Numbered from the stretch's first letter, positions 25,901 through 38,470 are shown. The stretch is 64,000 nt of DNA from Trichoplax adhaerens (GCF_000150275.1 NW_002060950.1:1104106-1168105), one strand, 5' to 3'. Notes: a model not told the origin generated them from the letters alone. Made by a program: numbers and translations.

Positions 25901-26882
25901 ATTTTTAAAAATTGTATTCGTATCATAAACTGTCGTTTTTAGGACGAATTAGCAGCTGCAGTGCGAGCTCGCATGTTCACATTTCCTATCAAATACGAAC
26001 CTATAAAATGGATGTGTCGAGCCTTACTCCCGAATGGAAAATTATGCCAGAGGCGCGATAGATTTAAGGCAAGATATCATTTTTTCCTTATTTGTAGTTT
26101 GTACTAACTAAATGAGTCTCTTCTTTAACTTAACTTAATAGATGATTTGTAAAAAATGTAATTGTATATATATATATAGTGTCCTTTTCACGGCATTATA
26201 ATTCCCCGCAATGCGAAAGGACAACCTGTCAATCCTGATGGAAGTGTCAAAAAGGACTCCTTAACAGAAGCATCAGCAACTCGAGGTACTGCTTTACACT
26301 GTTGAAGATGTTAAATTAATTTCTTAGTATAGCCTGTAGCAAATATGATAAATAGCAACTACTGTTAATAGAATGAATTTATCCAATGTATTCGCATTTG
26401 CAGAAAGTCAAGCAGGACCTTCTTGGAAAGATATTCAGGAAGAAATTGAAGCTGGCACTGGAATAACTTTTACAAAACCTGGGAAAAAGCGAAAAGGTTG
26501 TCATCAAATTGCTGAGATATCATTTATTGCATGGATATCATGGTACATTAGTAGTAACTCTGAATAAGAGTGACTCATTAGCACTGTCATTTCCGAAATT
26601 AGGAACCAAAAGGAAAAGTAAATCTAATTTAACTAATCTTAAGGAAGCAAAAAATACTTCTCGCTATCGTCTAGAGGATAAAATATTTAAGCCGTAAGTA
26701 GCTCGTTCGTGCTGATTTCACCAACTGCGTCAAATTCTGTGCTCTAACGAATAATATTGTCTGATACTCATACCACCCACAGTTCAGTCGTAAAGAAAAT
26801 GAAGAAAGCGCAAATAGACGAAATGCAAAGGAAAGCTCATGATAAATTTATGCATAATTGGAATTATTCTCTTCGGAAATGA
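22913..26882 (+). CDS. UVSSA: UV-stimulated scaffold protein A (UVSSA), 14 exons, about 705 aa
   Basis: UVSSA works in transcription-coupled nucleotide excision repair, bringing USP7 and TFIIH to stalled RNA polymerase II. Exons: 22913-23037, 23580-23910, 24119-24239, 24327-24584, 24667-24851, 24997-25156, 25242-about 25334, 25446-25488, 25579-25864, 25943-26068, 26180-26285, 26404-26496, 26603-26693, 26783-26882. Phases agree throughout; the donor of exon 7 could lie slightly further right. The N-terminal VHS-like half has LAKDHAEIRLSAVQVIDELF, RSHTFREALL, MPLPPPQ and LGYVFLKEKK, then IDFEDIYARSLIERQEEE. The middle is acidic and low in motifs. The C-terminal DUF2043 has APVIPFGIDLYHW, the zinc-type CRALLPNGKLCQRRD then CPFHG, and TNLKEAKNTSRYRL. 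The total is close to the human protein (709 aa). The intron 26069-26179 has a GC donor. Confidence 0.96.
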
Positions 26883-27628
26883 TTCGGTTTAATTGATTTC
26901 TATGACCAATCACAAAGATATCCAAGTATATCATTATGACTGTAAATTAGACTGCAGGCCGTGTAACATTAATTTATCATGCGTAATAAATTATAAATTT
27001 CGTATGTGCAATCTCTACTGGTTACCGGTAACTTACAGCTATTGGCCTGTTGCTAATGTAACCACGCCGATATACAGTATTATAGGGATTAGATTACTAT
27101 CTGCAAATTCTAATTTGAACTGCTGATTAACTACTAATTACTAAATAATTGACAATTCTGATTTGCATGATGTGCATTTGTGCAGATCTTTTATTGATGA
27201 ACTTTCCATTATAGATATATATAATTTACAAATGGAAATTTTGCATGTATATCACATTAACGACCATGTAATATTCATTTTGCTTCTTGTATGTAAATAA
27301 AATGGATTAAAAAAGTAAGATTTTATTGACTCTAGTGCTTATTATGTCTACTGCACACATGCCTGCGGCATATAATTATAACTGATTTCAATTTAGACTT
27401 GCTATACGCATTATTAAGTGTGCGTCTAATATATGATCGACGTGCCCAGCCCGAGAACAATAGACTATTTTTTTAATATTCGCCCTGGTGATAATAATTA
27501 ATAAGCGGCAGTAGTAAAACGGCATTAGCACCTTTCATAATCGAGAAAATAAAATTAATCTGCAAGAATTAGTGATATTCTGTTTTATAATTGATCAACT
27601 GCGCCATTAAATCGAAGTTCAGAGAATC
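26883..27628. other. intergenic region, nothing recognised
   Basis: AT-rich spacer between UVSSA and the next + strand gene. One short open frame at 26893-27126 has no splice borders or family motif. It probably holds the UVSSA 3' untranslated region and the promoter of the next gene. Confidence 0.5.
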
Positions 27629-29550
27629 ATGTGGAATATGTTAGAGAATTACGTTGATAGCCTTAATCCATCAAGCCTTGCTAGATACATTGAGAAAACC
27701 AAATTAATTGATGGAGCGGATCCGTATCGTATTATGAAAGACCAGTGGTCGACAGATGATAAAGATCTTCCCGATATTACTTACCCGGATATTGTAAATT
27801 ATCTAGTCACAACTGAAAGCTCTTATACATTAGAAGACTTAAAAGATTATAGATCTTTGCAATCCTACAATTACTTTGTATCTGGATGGGTATCCGATGT
27901 AATGCATTGTACAATAAATGACCGATCGATAATTATAGCCAAGGTAAGGATACACTCAATATTTCACACTTGCGTAAGATTATTCGATGCTATCAATAAT
28001 ATTTTAGATGCTCGAAGATTATAACAAGTCATCAGCGGATAATTTAATTGCTTTGCTTTTGCAAGTCTCCTTGCAGAACTCTTTTGTGATACAATTTCGT
28101 ATCAACAAAATTTCTGGCTCAAATCACTTTTACTATTATACAGTAGTACCATCAATTTAAGCATTCGTGTATATGACAAATAATTAGCATTATAATTATA
28201 TAACGATAGGTCCAGCGCTCACTAAATGTTAAAGCTGCCCCATTTTTACCGTGGATAATAACTGAATCGAATGGAGTCATTCGAGCAGCACACTGCAACT
28301 GCATTACAGGTTTAGGAGAAACTTGCAGTCATGTAGGTGCAATACTATTCACAGTTGAAGCAGTTGTAAAAGTACGCCAAATGGCTTCAGTTGTTGATGA
28401 ATCTGCTTACTGGTTAATGTCACATAATGTTCAAAAGATTGAATTTAGCAAAGTGCAAGATATTAATTTCGAATCAACGGAAACATTGAAAAGAAAAAAA
28501 AATCAAAATGTAACTATTTCACCTTTTCCAACTGTAAAATCGTCCAATAAAGTTAAAGTACTAGAAGTTGCACCCCCTACTGAGCAAGAGATGGCAAAAT
28601 TTTTTAGAGAACTGCACGAAAGTAACGCAAAATCAGCTATTCTATCATTAATACCTGAATATTGTCATTTTTATGGCCCTTGCTACTTGAATGGCCCTCT
28701 TCCTAAGTTACTTTGTGATCTTTATGATGAAAATTGGACTAAAATGTCCAAATATGAATTATTTGATTACTGTAAAAAAATTATGCTATCCTTTGCGGTT
28801 ACAGCAGAACAAGCAGACGCTATTGAAAAGGAAACCCGTGATCATGACTCAAGTAAGCAATGGTTAATATTTAGGACTGGATTAATTACGGATTCGAAAT
28901 TGAGAGCAGTTTATAGTGACGATATTGGACAACCATCGATCTACCTACTCAAAAGCATTTGCTATCCGAAAAAAGTAAAGCCTAAACAAACAAATTGCTA
29001 TTGCAACCATCTTAAATTAGCGCATGCACTTTATACAGAGACTATGAAATCGCAACATCAAGATTTCGTCATCTATAAATGTGGATTAATTATCAATCCA
29101 TCTTGGCCATTTCTTACTGCACTTCCAGATTACCTAACTAGTTGTCGATGTTGTGGCGAAGGAACACTTCAATTAAAATGTTTATGCTGTAACAAGCCTG
29201 ATGAGTTGATCGATCCATCTGCTGTTGACAATTGCTTTATTAAAACAGAGAATGGACAAATATTGCTGCGTCAAGATCATCCTATTTACTATCAGATCCA
29301 AGCACAAGTCAATATTTCCAGAAAGGCCTATGCAGATATTGTTGTTATAACCAGTCAATTTACTCATGTAGAACGAAATCAATCCAATACCAGGTTTTGG
29401 GAAATCATTATTAAAAAGGTGATCGACTACTTTCGCTATATTATATTACCTGAATTAACCAGTAAATTCTATACAAGATCAAATTCTAAGTTAGCCATTA
29501 CAGATGATCAAAACAAAGACTTTACAGGCGAAGAAGCGCTACTTAGTTAA
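27629..29550 (+). CDS. SWIM zinc finger + degenerate YqaJ-like nuclease domain protein, 2 exons, 551 aa
   Basis: Exons 27629-27943 and 28210-29550 join in phase 0 (GCCAAG / GTCCAG) into 551 codons. The architecture matches a large family of lineage-expanded metazoan proteins: an N-terminal DYRSLQSYNYFVSGWV block, a SWIM finger, then a YqaJ-type exonuclease fold. The SWIM residues are C134, C136, C144 and H146 (CxCx7CxH). In the nuclease half, KCGLIINP, FLTALPDYL, CRCCGEGTLQLKC and HPIYYQIQAQ are recognisable. Family members normally have ASPDG and an E-x-K core (LEIKC). Here D412 is kept, but the Glu is Gln426 (K428 kept), and the upstream GxENE-type motif reads NHLKLAHAL. The nuclease is therefore probably inactive. 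YqaJ genes of this type often travel with transposons, and a DDE transposase ORF lies 0.9 kb downstream on the other strand. The function is unknown. Confidence 0.85.
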
Positions 29551-30474
29551 CTCGAATCTAATGATTTGGTTTTGCTATCTCTGGTTATAATCCTGTACAA
29601 TCCAATTATACTATAAGCATTCACTTTTATATTCATTACATGATTAACTAGATCGTAGTATTGACATTAATATCTAGATTATAGAAAAATAGAATGTAAT
29701 ATTAACTGTAACTCAGGATCGAATTTGGTGCAATTTATTAATACTAGTGCAAACTCCCGCCGCTTTGCTGACGAATGAAATAAAATATGTTACTTAAGGA
29801 GATAGGCTCAATGTTTATTTCTTTTCGTGTGATGTACTGTAAATTTAATAGCAACCACTGTACAGTATATGCTCCAACTATTCTAGCTGCACGTATAGAG
29901 GCCATTTCAGATCCTCTATCAAATATTTTTCAAGGTATGAATTATGATCCTGTATGAGACATAACTTTAATTCAATTCAATAAAAGTCTGCAATCGGCTT
30001 TCCTGTTTTTCTTCGCTGTGATCTACAAATATGACTATTTATCATTTGTTATTCCACTTCATATCTAAATCTAAAAGTACCATAAATATCTTCCACTATT
30101 ACTAGATCTAAACCTTTTTAAACGTTAGTAACAGGTGGTAAGTTACTTATGGGAAAGCTTAATCATTTATTGCCCAAAACCATTACGAAATTATTCCGTT
30201 GATCGTCAACCTTTTATTATGATTAAATAGAAAGAGCTGAACAGGCTAATACAATTTATGACATGTATCCAAAATTCTGTTATACGTATACTCGTAAGTA
30301 AATCAAAGTTATGCAAATAATTCAATGCTTGATCTCAAAATCGGTTAAAATCACGGCTGCTAGTTTATTAAGTATAAGATTTCAGCCACCAATTTTTATT
30401 TATTCATTACTTTTGCTATGGCTAGTTTGAACCGAATTCATTCCTTCAATGGGCTTGTAAAATGCGTTGGTTCA
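29551..30474. other. spacer between YqaJ-like gene and transposase
   Basis: No gene recognised. If the transposase belongs to a complete element, its left terminal inverted repeat and 3-bp target duplication should lie here, but I could not see a convincing pair by eye. Confidence 0.4.
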
Positions 30475-31890
30475 TTAATTGATTGGCACGATGCATGGGC
30501 ATAAATTAAATAAGGCACAACATACAGTAACTATTTTGTCGATGGAAAGCATTTCTTTATGATCTTGAAAGGTGGATAATTTTAAAGTACTTTGTAATAT
30601 TTTATATTTAAGCCGGATGAAGTCAATGATTCTTTCGACTTGAATTGTAATATGGGCTATCTTCCTTGCTCGTTCAATATCGAAAGCCGGTAATTGATTA
30701 TTACCTTTCGCTGAGTTTGGAGTGATTAGTAATGCTCCTTTTGAGCTTACGCTTTCTGCTATATTAAATCTTCTATCAGCTAAGATAATATCGCCAGGCG
30801 ATAGTTGATCTAATATACCGCAATTTTCAGTAATATGTTTATCAGAGACACGACCACCCCAACCTTGAGAAATAAAAGAAATAGTTCCTTGAGGAGTAAC
30901 ACCAATTAGATATTTAATAGTATTATGCATTTTATAAGGCGACCACGTTTTAGCTCTAGCTAATAGATTGGAAGGGCGTTCTATAAATATTTCAAAGCAA
31001 TCGATAATAACGACGATATCGGAGCCAAAATATTGCTTAAATCGGATCGGCATAGTTCGGGTACGTTGGTCTTTATTAGGCCAAATAATAAGAGGTTTCA
31101 ATTTAATATAGAAAGTATTGAGCATTTCCGATACTATTCTCGCTGAAGTCGCCGCTTTAACGCCAAATCGGTAAGCTAAATCTTCTCCACTTAAGTTTAA
31201 GCGCAATTTCATAAGCACTAGAATAAACTTTTGAAAAGAAGTTAAAGAATTGTTGCCATGATAGGTCACATTAGCTATTGTATAGCGATATATTATCATC
31301 ATCATGTTATAGCCTGGCAGTCCGGTATAATATTCAACTTTTTTCTCTTCCTGAAAAGTCTCTGGTGTAATTTGTAGCCGCTTTAATTGGTTGCTCGCCA
31401 TTGTATTTTCTTTTTGTAATCGTTCTATCTCATAAAATAACTGATAGCAAGCATTAGTAATGGCTTCAATTTGCTTATTGACCTTGATAACACTTGATTG
31501 GGATTCATAATTTTCATCATCTTCTTCTTGACTATCATGATACATTATAGGTTTTATTTTAAGGTAAGCTGCAAGTACTGTTTCTTTCAGTTTTAGATTT
31601 TCTTCAATTATTAGTTGCGTGGCTTTTGTTGCTTCGTTATAGACTTCACAGTCTAACTTTAATGGTAAGGTTGTTAAATCAGCTTCTGGATCAATATCAA
31701 ATTGAAAATTGTTATATGATTTTTCTTGTAACATTTCTCTGAGTTGTAGCGTCTCTTCTTTAAATTTAGTTAACATCTCGAGTTCTGTAGATACCCATTG
31801 CGATTCTTCTTTTTCCGTTGCTACCTCTTGCTTATTGCAATCGTCCATGATAATTGTGAATTGCGAGTAGTATGCAATTGAAGTAATCAA
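30475..31890 (-). mobile_element. intact DDE (PIF/Harbinger-type, DDE_Tnp_4) transposase ORF, up to 471 aa
   Basis: A single uninterrupted ORF, unlike its intron-rich neighbours. The N-terminal third has charged coiled-coil-like runs (EEETLQLREML type, then EIERLQKENTMASNQLKRLQ). A helix-turn-helix segment follows (FILVLMKLRLNLSGEDLAYR, FGVKAATSARIVSEML). The catalytic core has D297 in VVIIDCFEIFIERPSNLLAR, D372 in GDIILADRRFNI and E419 in HITIQVERIIDF, with the family signatures [20 protein letters not shown] and VSDKHITENCGILD. All three acidic residues are present, so an active enzyme is possible. The usual ADRGF is ADRRF. An internal Met at residue 15 (MDDCNKQE) is an alternative start. 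It could also be a domesticated gene; terminal repeats were not identified. Confidence 0.9.
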
Positions 31891-33007
31891 TGCTAGGACG
31901 TAGTGGTTAGCAACCTGATTGAGAACTTATTTTATGTTGCAATTGATCTGTCTCGCGTTTAAAGACAACAATTCAATACTAATGGCTGAAATTGAAATGA
32001 TTTTGAGGAATTACTCCTTCGTCGATGCTATCATCTTTAACCAATCACTTCGATAGGTAGGTGGAATAGCAAGAGCACTTTTAATCTTTAACTGATTTGA
32101 AATATGCGTTCAAAGACCATTTGAAGGATTTTCACTATTCGCTCTTTTCAAGAGGTAAAATTGCCTTCAGTTCAATTCTAGTTTTTCGTTTACTCCCTAA
32201 AATGCTTGATTTTAAGATTAATTCAGAAGAATTTCGGTAGATACAGATCGTAGTATTATGCGTATAAATGCATAAAGATATCGAGATGTCGTTTAATATT
32301 ATCTCCAGAATGCTTGATTTAAATACTGATCGGAATAATTGAAGTAGATACAAGTCATAGCATTTTGCGTACAAATGCACGAGGATATGGATCTGTCATT
32401 TAATATCAATTTATTAAGTACAGTGTTTGTCTTATAGTGTTAGCATCTAATTTCATATTTTTTATTGATTAAAGTAGAATATTATTTTATAAATGCAATC
32501 AATAATTACTATGGGGTCATCGTAGGCGTTTAATAAATTCTTAGAAAGCACCAGAATTCATAGCAGAGTTATAAAGCAATAAATTTTTCATTTTAATAGG
32601 CAATAGTAAAAGACTAATTGGAGTAATAGCTTACACACTGTTGTGTAATTTTTACTTGCTATTATCTTACTTAGGAAGATTAATAGATTTATATTGCACA
32701 TTTATTTATAAATCCTTTAAATACTCCTAAAAAGGATGGATTACACATGATTGAATTGTTGCTTTAGCATTTGATGATGCTAGATTACGAACTAGAGAAA
32801 TACTTCTAACCTTACTAATGTCCCCATCTTAACTAGGTAAATTAACAGAGTCATCATATTCCTTCATAAACTAGTAACAAGTATATACGTAAGTAAGGTA
32901 ACAAAGCCATGATTAATGGACGGTAATAGACAAAGATCAATCATAATAATCTTCTAATTTTTCTAATTTCCGCTCGTTACAACGCATAGGTTAGTTAAGA
33001 AATCAAT
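31891..33007. other. spacer between the two transposase copies
   Basis: No gene recognised. It contains a two-copy tandem duplication (listed separately) and otherwise AT-rich unique sequence. The upstream flank of the intact transposase lies here. Confidence 0.5.
32195..32410. repeat. tandem duplication, two units of about 107 bp
   Basis: AATGCTTGATTT, then GTAGATACA, AAATGCA and GTCATTTAATAT or GTCGTTTAATAT recur in the same order in 32195-32302 and 32303-32410. Divergence is moderate. Confidence 0.75.
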
Positions 33008-33660
33008 TTAAACTCTACTGCTAGGAATGATCGATGGACAAAAGTTAACTAGAGCGCAACATACTGTAACTATTTTGTCGATGCTTGCTATATCATTATG
33101 AACTCGAAAATAAGTTAATGGCAAAACATCTTGCAGTATCTTATATTTATTACGGATGAGACCAATGATTCTTTCGACTTGAATTGTAATATGGGCTATC
33201 TTCCTTGCTCGTTCAATATCGAATGCGGGTAATTGATTATTACCTTTCGCTGAGTTTGAAGTTATTAGTACTGCTCCTTTTGAGCTTATGCTTTCTGCTA
33301 TATTAAATCCTCTATCAGCTAAGATAATATCGCCAGGCGATAGTCGATCTAATATACCGCAATTTTCAGTAATATATTTATCAGACACGACCACCTCAAC
33401 CTTGAGAAATAAAAGAAATATTTCCTTGAGGAGTAACACCAATTAGATATTTAATAGTATTATGCATTTTATAAGGCGGCCACGTTTTTAGCTCTAGCTA
33501 ATAGATTGGAAGGGCATTCTATAAATATTTCAAAGCAATCGATAATAACGACGATATCGGAGCCAAAATATTGCTTAAATCGGATCGGCATAGTTCGAGT
33601 ACGTTGGTCTTTATCAGGCCAAATAATGAAAGGTTTCAATTTAATATAGAAAGTATGAAG
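33008..33660 (-). pseudogene. truncated, frameshifted second copy of the Harbinger-type transposase
   Basis: The DNA from about 33015 to 33655 matches the C-terminal half of the intact copy, nearly identical through the central core but diverged in the last 50 codons. The N-terminal half is missing: homology stops abruptly near 33655. Two frame breaks are visible against the intact copy: an extra T in a T-run at about 33485-33489, and a 2-bp loss at about 33384 that changes CAGAGACACG to CAGACACG. The sequence has the common ADRGF form at the second Asp, where the intact copy has ADRRF. The catalytic Glu is kept. This copy is dead as a gene. Confidence 0.92.
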
Positions 33661-34538
33661 TCCTTGCATAAATTTTCTTGATATTGTAGTACAAGAACAT
33701 TCATTGAGTAGAAAATTACTGAAATTCTTAATACTACATAATGGAAGACTGTGCTCTTCTTACTAATAACGGAATCGAGAGCTTTTCCTACGAAATCAAC
33801 GACTACAGTATCGAGATAATTAAAACAATCTTTTTTAGGGTTTGATGTAGTGATATAAAAATTTGGTTGTGCATTAAAAACGAAATAAATTATCAAGAAA
33901 TCTAAACTTAATATAGCTAGTGTATAGCGCTGTTAAAAGTAGAAATAGATTGTTGAGGATCTCTCAATAACAAATACCATGTATAACACTGACAACGATT
34001 TGTTCAATTATTTTTATTAGGTTAGATGGAAAGTGTGCTTCAATTCATATCCCAATCTCCACTGTATTATTCAATCTTATGTAATCATTTCTTGGAGATA
34101 CGTTTATACTTTGCTTGTTAACCATATCCACATTATCAGTAGGTTATAGTGCTTTATAATCTAAATTCAGTTAACTATTCTTATTCATTTCATTCTGATA
34201 TCAGAACTAATTTTAACTACTGTATTATATTATATAAAAGCAGTTCAATCTTCACTTTTTAAAATATAATTTGGAGATAAACAGTAGAGTTGAATGTTAA
34301 CTGTTCAGTAATTTGCGTATAGCAATCTTTGTAGACTACAATGATATATCATGCTATCATTGTCCAATTCTCTCTATATATAGTTGTGATTATATCCAAA
34401 ACGATGTTATAAATAGCGATAGAAAGCAAACACAATATTAGATTGATAGGATAGAATTGCTATATGATAGGAGTTATGGTCATAGTTGATGCTGACGATA
34501 CCGTAGCATGCCTATGTGATGTAGTAGCTCTCCTGCCA
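33661..34538. other. intergenic region downstream of sortilin-type gene
   Basis: AT-rich. A minus-strand open frame at 33636-33896 has no recognisable content. The sortilin 3' untranslated region should lie just left of 34539. Confidence 0.5.
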
Positions 34539-37500
34539 TTACCAATTGACTAATCTTTGATTATCGTTAGAATCTCCATTTGAATAATGATATCTTAAAT
34601 TATACAGTCTAGTTGACACATTACAAAAAAAAATAGATAAGACAAAGACAGCAATAGCGAACGTGATTAACAGGATAGTTACCAATATTAAAGCTAGATT
34701 TTTATTCGATATTATTCTATAGGTACTGCTAATATTAATTGATGTCGATGTACTTGATTCGGATGATGTGGCTATTTTTAAATGGCTTATATTAATCTGA
34801 TCGTTAGGTTGCTCACATCGATAGTACTTAACTTGTAGTAATTTCTTCTCGATACCTTTCTTGCATTGATCAGCAGGTAATTTTCGATAGAGCTGGATTG
34901 ATGGCAAAGTTTGGTTACACTTAATATTGTTATTGAATGATGTCGGATATACGCTACAAGTATAGTTATTTTGACTGTTATTGCTATTTATTCTTCGAAA
35001 ACCAAAATTGCACGTGAAATCATCTTGTGTACAAGAACATGCTGTTGTCGATAATAATCCTTGATATCCTGCACGATGGATACAGCAAGAAGTATTTTTA
35101 CGCAATCGATAGCTTTTTACTTGACCAAGGATGCAATGATGCTGATTACTTCGCGTATAACTTCCCGATTTCCAGGTATAATAATCGTTGGTATTACAAT
35201 ATCGTCGCATAATTTTAGAAAAATCCAACGTTATAGCGGACCAGATAGAATGTTGACTAAAATTGCAACTTAACATGTTCAAAACAAGCGATTGATAGTC
35301 TGGATTATCTACTACAAATGTTGCTACACTAGTAACATTCTTAATGTTTAGACGATGCCATTGGTTTCCATTATTACAACTGTAGAGGATACTAATTCCA
35401 TTTCGATTGTAAGCTAACGATGACTTGCTTGTTGCAATGACTGAGCCATAATCTAATAGTGCGTAGGAATAATGATAATCAGATGAAATCTTCCATGTAT
35501 GACCACCATCTTGGGAGATGACTAGAACTTGCTCGAGTGAATTTAGTGATTTCCCGCAGTTTCCGGCTGCTAAGATTAAACCTGGTACTGTAGCACTAGT
35601 AATAATATCTCGAATGATCAACAGCTTTGATGTTCGTTTTAGTTGGATATGTAAGGAACAGTTTGGTAATTGGCAATCTTGGCAATGACCATTAAAAGAA
35701 TTTTGTGGCGGATTAATCAATTGCCAAGTTACTCCTTTATTGAAAGTAATTTTGGTTACAATACCATTCTCTCCATTTTGGTTAGCAAAGTAGGTTCCGC
35801 CCTGGCTATGAACTTTGTAGAAGGCGATACGATGGTTATTAACAGATCTAATTTTAACATTTAAATTGGATAACGATAAGTGAAAATGCGTCCCTTCTCG
35901 ATTAGATATATACAGATGGGTACTCTTATATAGACTATGATGGCCAGCTAATGTAATTACATCTTCACTTGTATCTAAAACCGTGATACCCTAGATTTTG
36001 ATCCAAAGAATAGCAAGTTAATAAATTTATTGCAATCGCTAAATAAATTCCAAATTGTAAGACGACCTGTATTACCTGTAATAACATTTCACTAGGCAAT
36101 GTGGCTAAATTGAATAATTTACGATCGTAAGAAACATATAGTCTAACATTGTTTCCATGTTTCTTCTATAAGTGTATCGAAATGCAAAAGTCCGTTTTAT
36201 TTGTCAAACAAGTGGTTGAAAGCATTCATTTAACTTATTCTTACGTTTGCTGCGAAAAAAATTTAAATATTTCAACTTACTAAGGCGATCACGTATTTCT
36301 CTTTTACTATTAGGCTGTCAGCTAAAATAGATGTTAAACTGGTCTGCCATAGGATACTTGTCGATGTACGGATAATATACTTGTAGATATTAGATGTCAA
36401 TTTTGAACTGGCTTTTTCGTAATAAATAATTGCCGGGTCAATATCTACTTTGGGTACACCCCTAAAATTTTGGACATAAAGAGAAGAATCAAATGTAATA
36501 TAAATATGCTATAAACTGAATTATTTCTTTTTTACTCTTTGATCGACAGAAACTGCAAACCGGTAACTAAAAATAATTTATGTTACAAACTCTCACCAAA
36601 AGTATCGATTGACGCCTGTATCGATCAAATTCCATGAAAAACCAAAGTTCTTAGATATGTAAAGCTATGCAGTATAATTATGATTACAATAATAAATGAA
36701 AATGATTGCAGGATATCGAGTTTTTGCAAAACTTTTACATTATTATACTGCACTTAAATATTGAAATTTACTTTACTATATTAAGTGCATCTGCATATGT
36801 ATAATAAACACTCGGTAGTAATTTGTCACTAGTGGTAGTTTCTTAGCAAATTATTACTTCTACAATATTTTAAAGTACGTAGGTGCCAAACTGCATTGCT
36901 ATAAAAATGAGTAGCTTAGCATACTAAAGATAATAAATGATGTTTAGATTGAACATTTCGATCTTGGGATGATTACATAGTTTGAGTATTGCGTCTAATT
37001 AGTAGTAAGATATGTTATAATAAAATCTTCAAAGATGTACGATACCTTTTTTCTTCTACTGTCGCAGCCTAGCAGCCACGTTGAATACTGAGGACTAGGG
37101 TGGAAGATGAGTTTTACAGGATTAAATGGTACTTTTATCACTGCGGTAAACGTTTTCGCTGAGTTATGCGAAAGAAGAATGATTCTGCAATGGCTACAAG
37201 TAATGATAATCTAAGATTGAAAAAAGAATGAATATGATTCAGTTTGCTTAAAGTTTAATCTATCATGAACGTAACTAAGATTTCATTTTATTTTATCATT
37301 TCGTAGGTGGATTGTAAGTTAGGATATAGATACGCTTTAGAATGGATGAGTGCAAGTTTCTTACCACATTGCCATTATAGAGATTGATATATAAGTACAG
37401 CTCAATACGTACAGTATATAATTCAAATTGGATTGTTACCTTACTACCGTTATGGGGGTTTCGATATAACTTTCGTAATTTTCGACATCTTTCCGGTGGC

Positions 37501-38470
37501 TTTATGACATCATAGCTGAGGCCCCGATCTTCAGATCTGATTTTTTAAAGAAATATTGGCAACTCATTTCTTTATTCAATTTCTAGGTAATTTATTATAT
37601 TGAAATATCTAGCTTATATCATAGATGTAGTCAAGAAGGAAACTTTAAACTTTACTTTATTAGTTGTTCTTCTATCGATACTGAAGTAATTCGCTAAACA
37701 GTGAATCAACATTTCAGCAAATATATACGATTTAAAACTAATCAAGCTAATAACATTTTCTTAACCTGAATATTCTGTTTCGGAATGGGCTCAATCTGCT
37801 GTTGTATTTCTTGGATAAAATCACTATAATCTGAAGATGTGATCAAAAATACGATTAAAGCAAAGGATATCATTTTTAATCAACACATTTATTACAGAAA
37901 ACTTGAATGGCTATAATGGTTATTTTTGACAGATAATGCATAATTTATGACTTATTTCCAATCGTTTTAATCGACGATTACTTCTAATCATAACTCTAAT
38001 TTTAATCCATCGAACAGTATGCAATAAGGCTGTTACGGCAAATTAATTCGATATGCTAGTAATTTATTACCATAACAGTACTATATGTCGTTTTCTTTCA
38101 GCAGCTAGCTAAATATAATGCTTACAGTTGGAGAGATGAGTTATTTAAGTTGTCGATTATTGTCAATTTCTCTTACATTATGCCTTTCTCCCGTGTAGTA
38201 GATGGAAATCGAAGGCCCAGATTGATTCAGTTTGGTGATTGTCACTAATTGATCGATATCAAAACTTTCAATGATTTTAGTCAAATTGTCCAGTTTACTT
38301 TTTTCGACCGATCGAGTTCGTCGTTTGATAGAGTTGGAGCTCTTCTGAAGCCATTTACTTCTATTTAATTGAATTTCAGTTGTTTCCAGTTCTTGTCCAG
38401 TATTTACCTCCATATCCACGCAGGAAGATAGGGCTAGAATAACCACCGCGATATTAAATCGCTTATTCAT
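34539..38470 (-). CDS. SORT1: sortilin-type VPS10-domain receptor
   Basis: Sortilins are type I membrane receptors that carry ligands between Golgi, surface and endosomes. Exons seen, in gene order: 38177-38470 (start MNKRFNIAVVILALSS, a signal peptide, then a KRRTR furin-like site as expected after a propeptide), 37766-37830, 37440-37536, 37046-37184, 36597-36663, 36281-36461, 36076-36175, 34539-35990; one or two small exons may be missing between them. VPS10 blades carry Asp-box-like strands (SEDRGLSYD, SHNSAKTF, LYISKNFGFSWNLI, LYVSYDRKLFN, SQDGGHTWK). The last exon holds the cysteine-rich 10CC part (HCILGQVKSYRLRKNTSCC, ACSCTQDDFTCNFGF), a membrane span (LALILVTILLITFAIAVFVL) and a tail of about 35 residues. 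No LDLR or fibronectin repeats follow, so sortilin fits better than SorLA or SorCS. The human-type acidic dileucine end is absent; YNLRYHYS is the only tyrosine-type signal visible. Confidence 0.9.

Noticed and set aside
27629-29550. Reading the YqaJ-like gene as a viral insertion
   Set aside because: It has an in-phase intron and a SWIM-YqaJ layout typical of animal gene expansions; no viral neighbours were seen.
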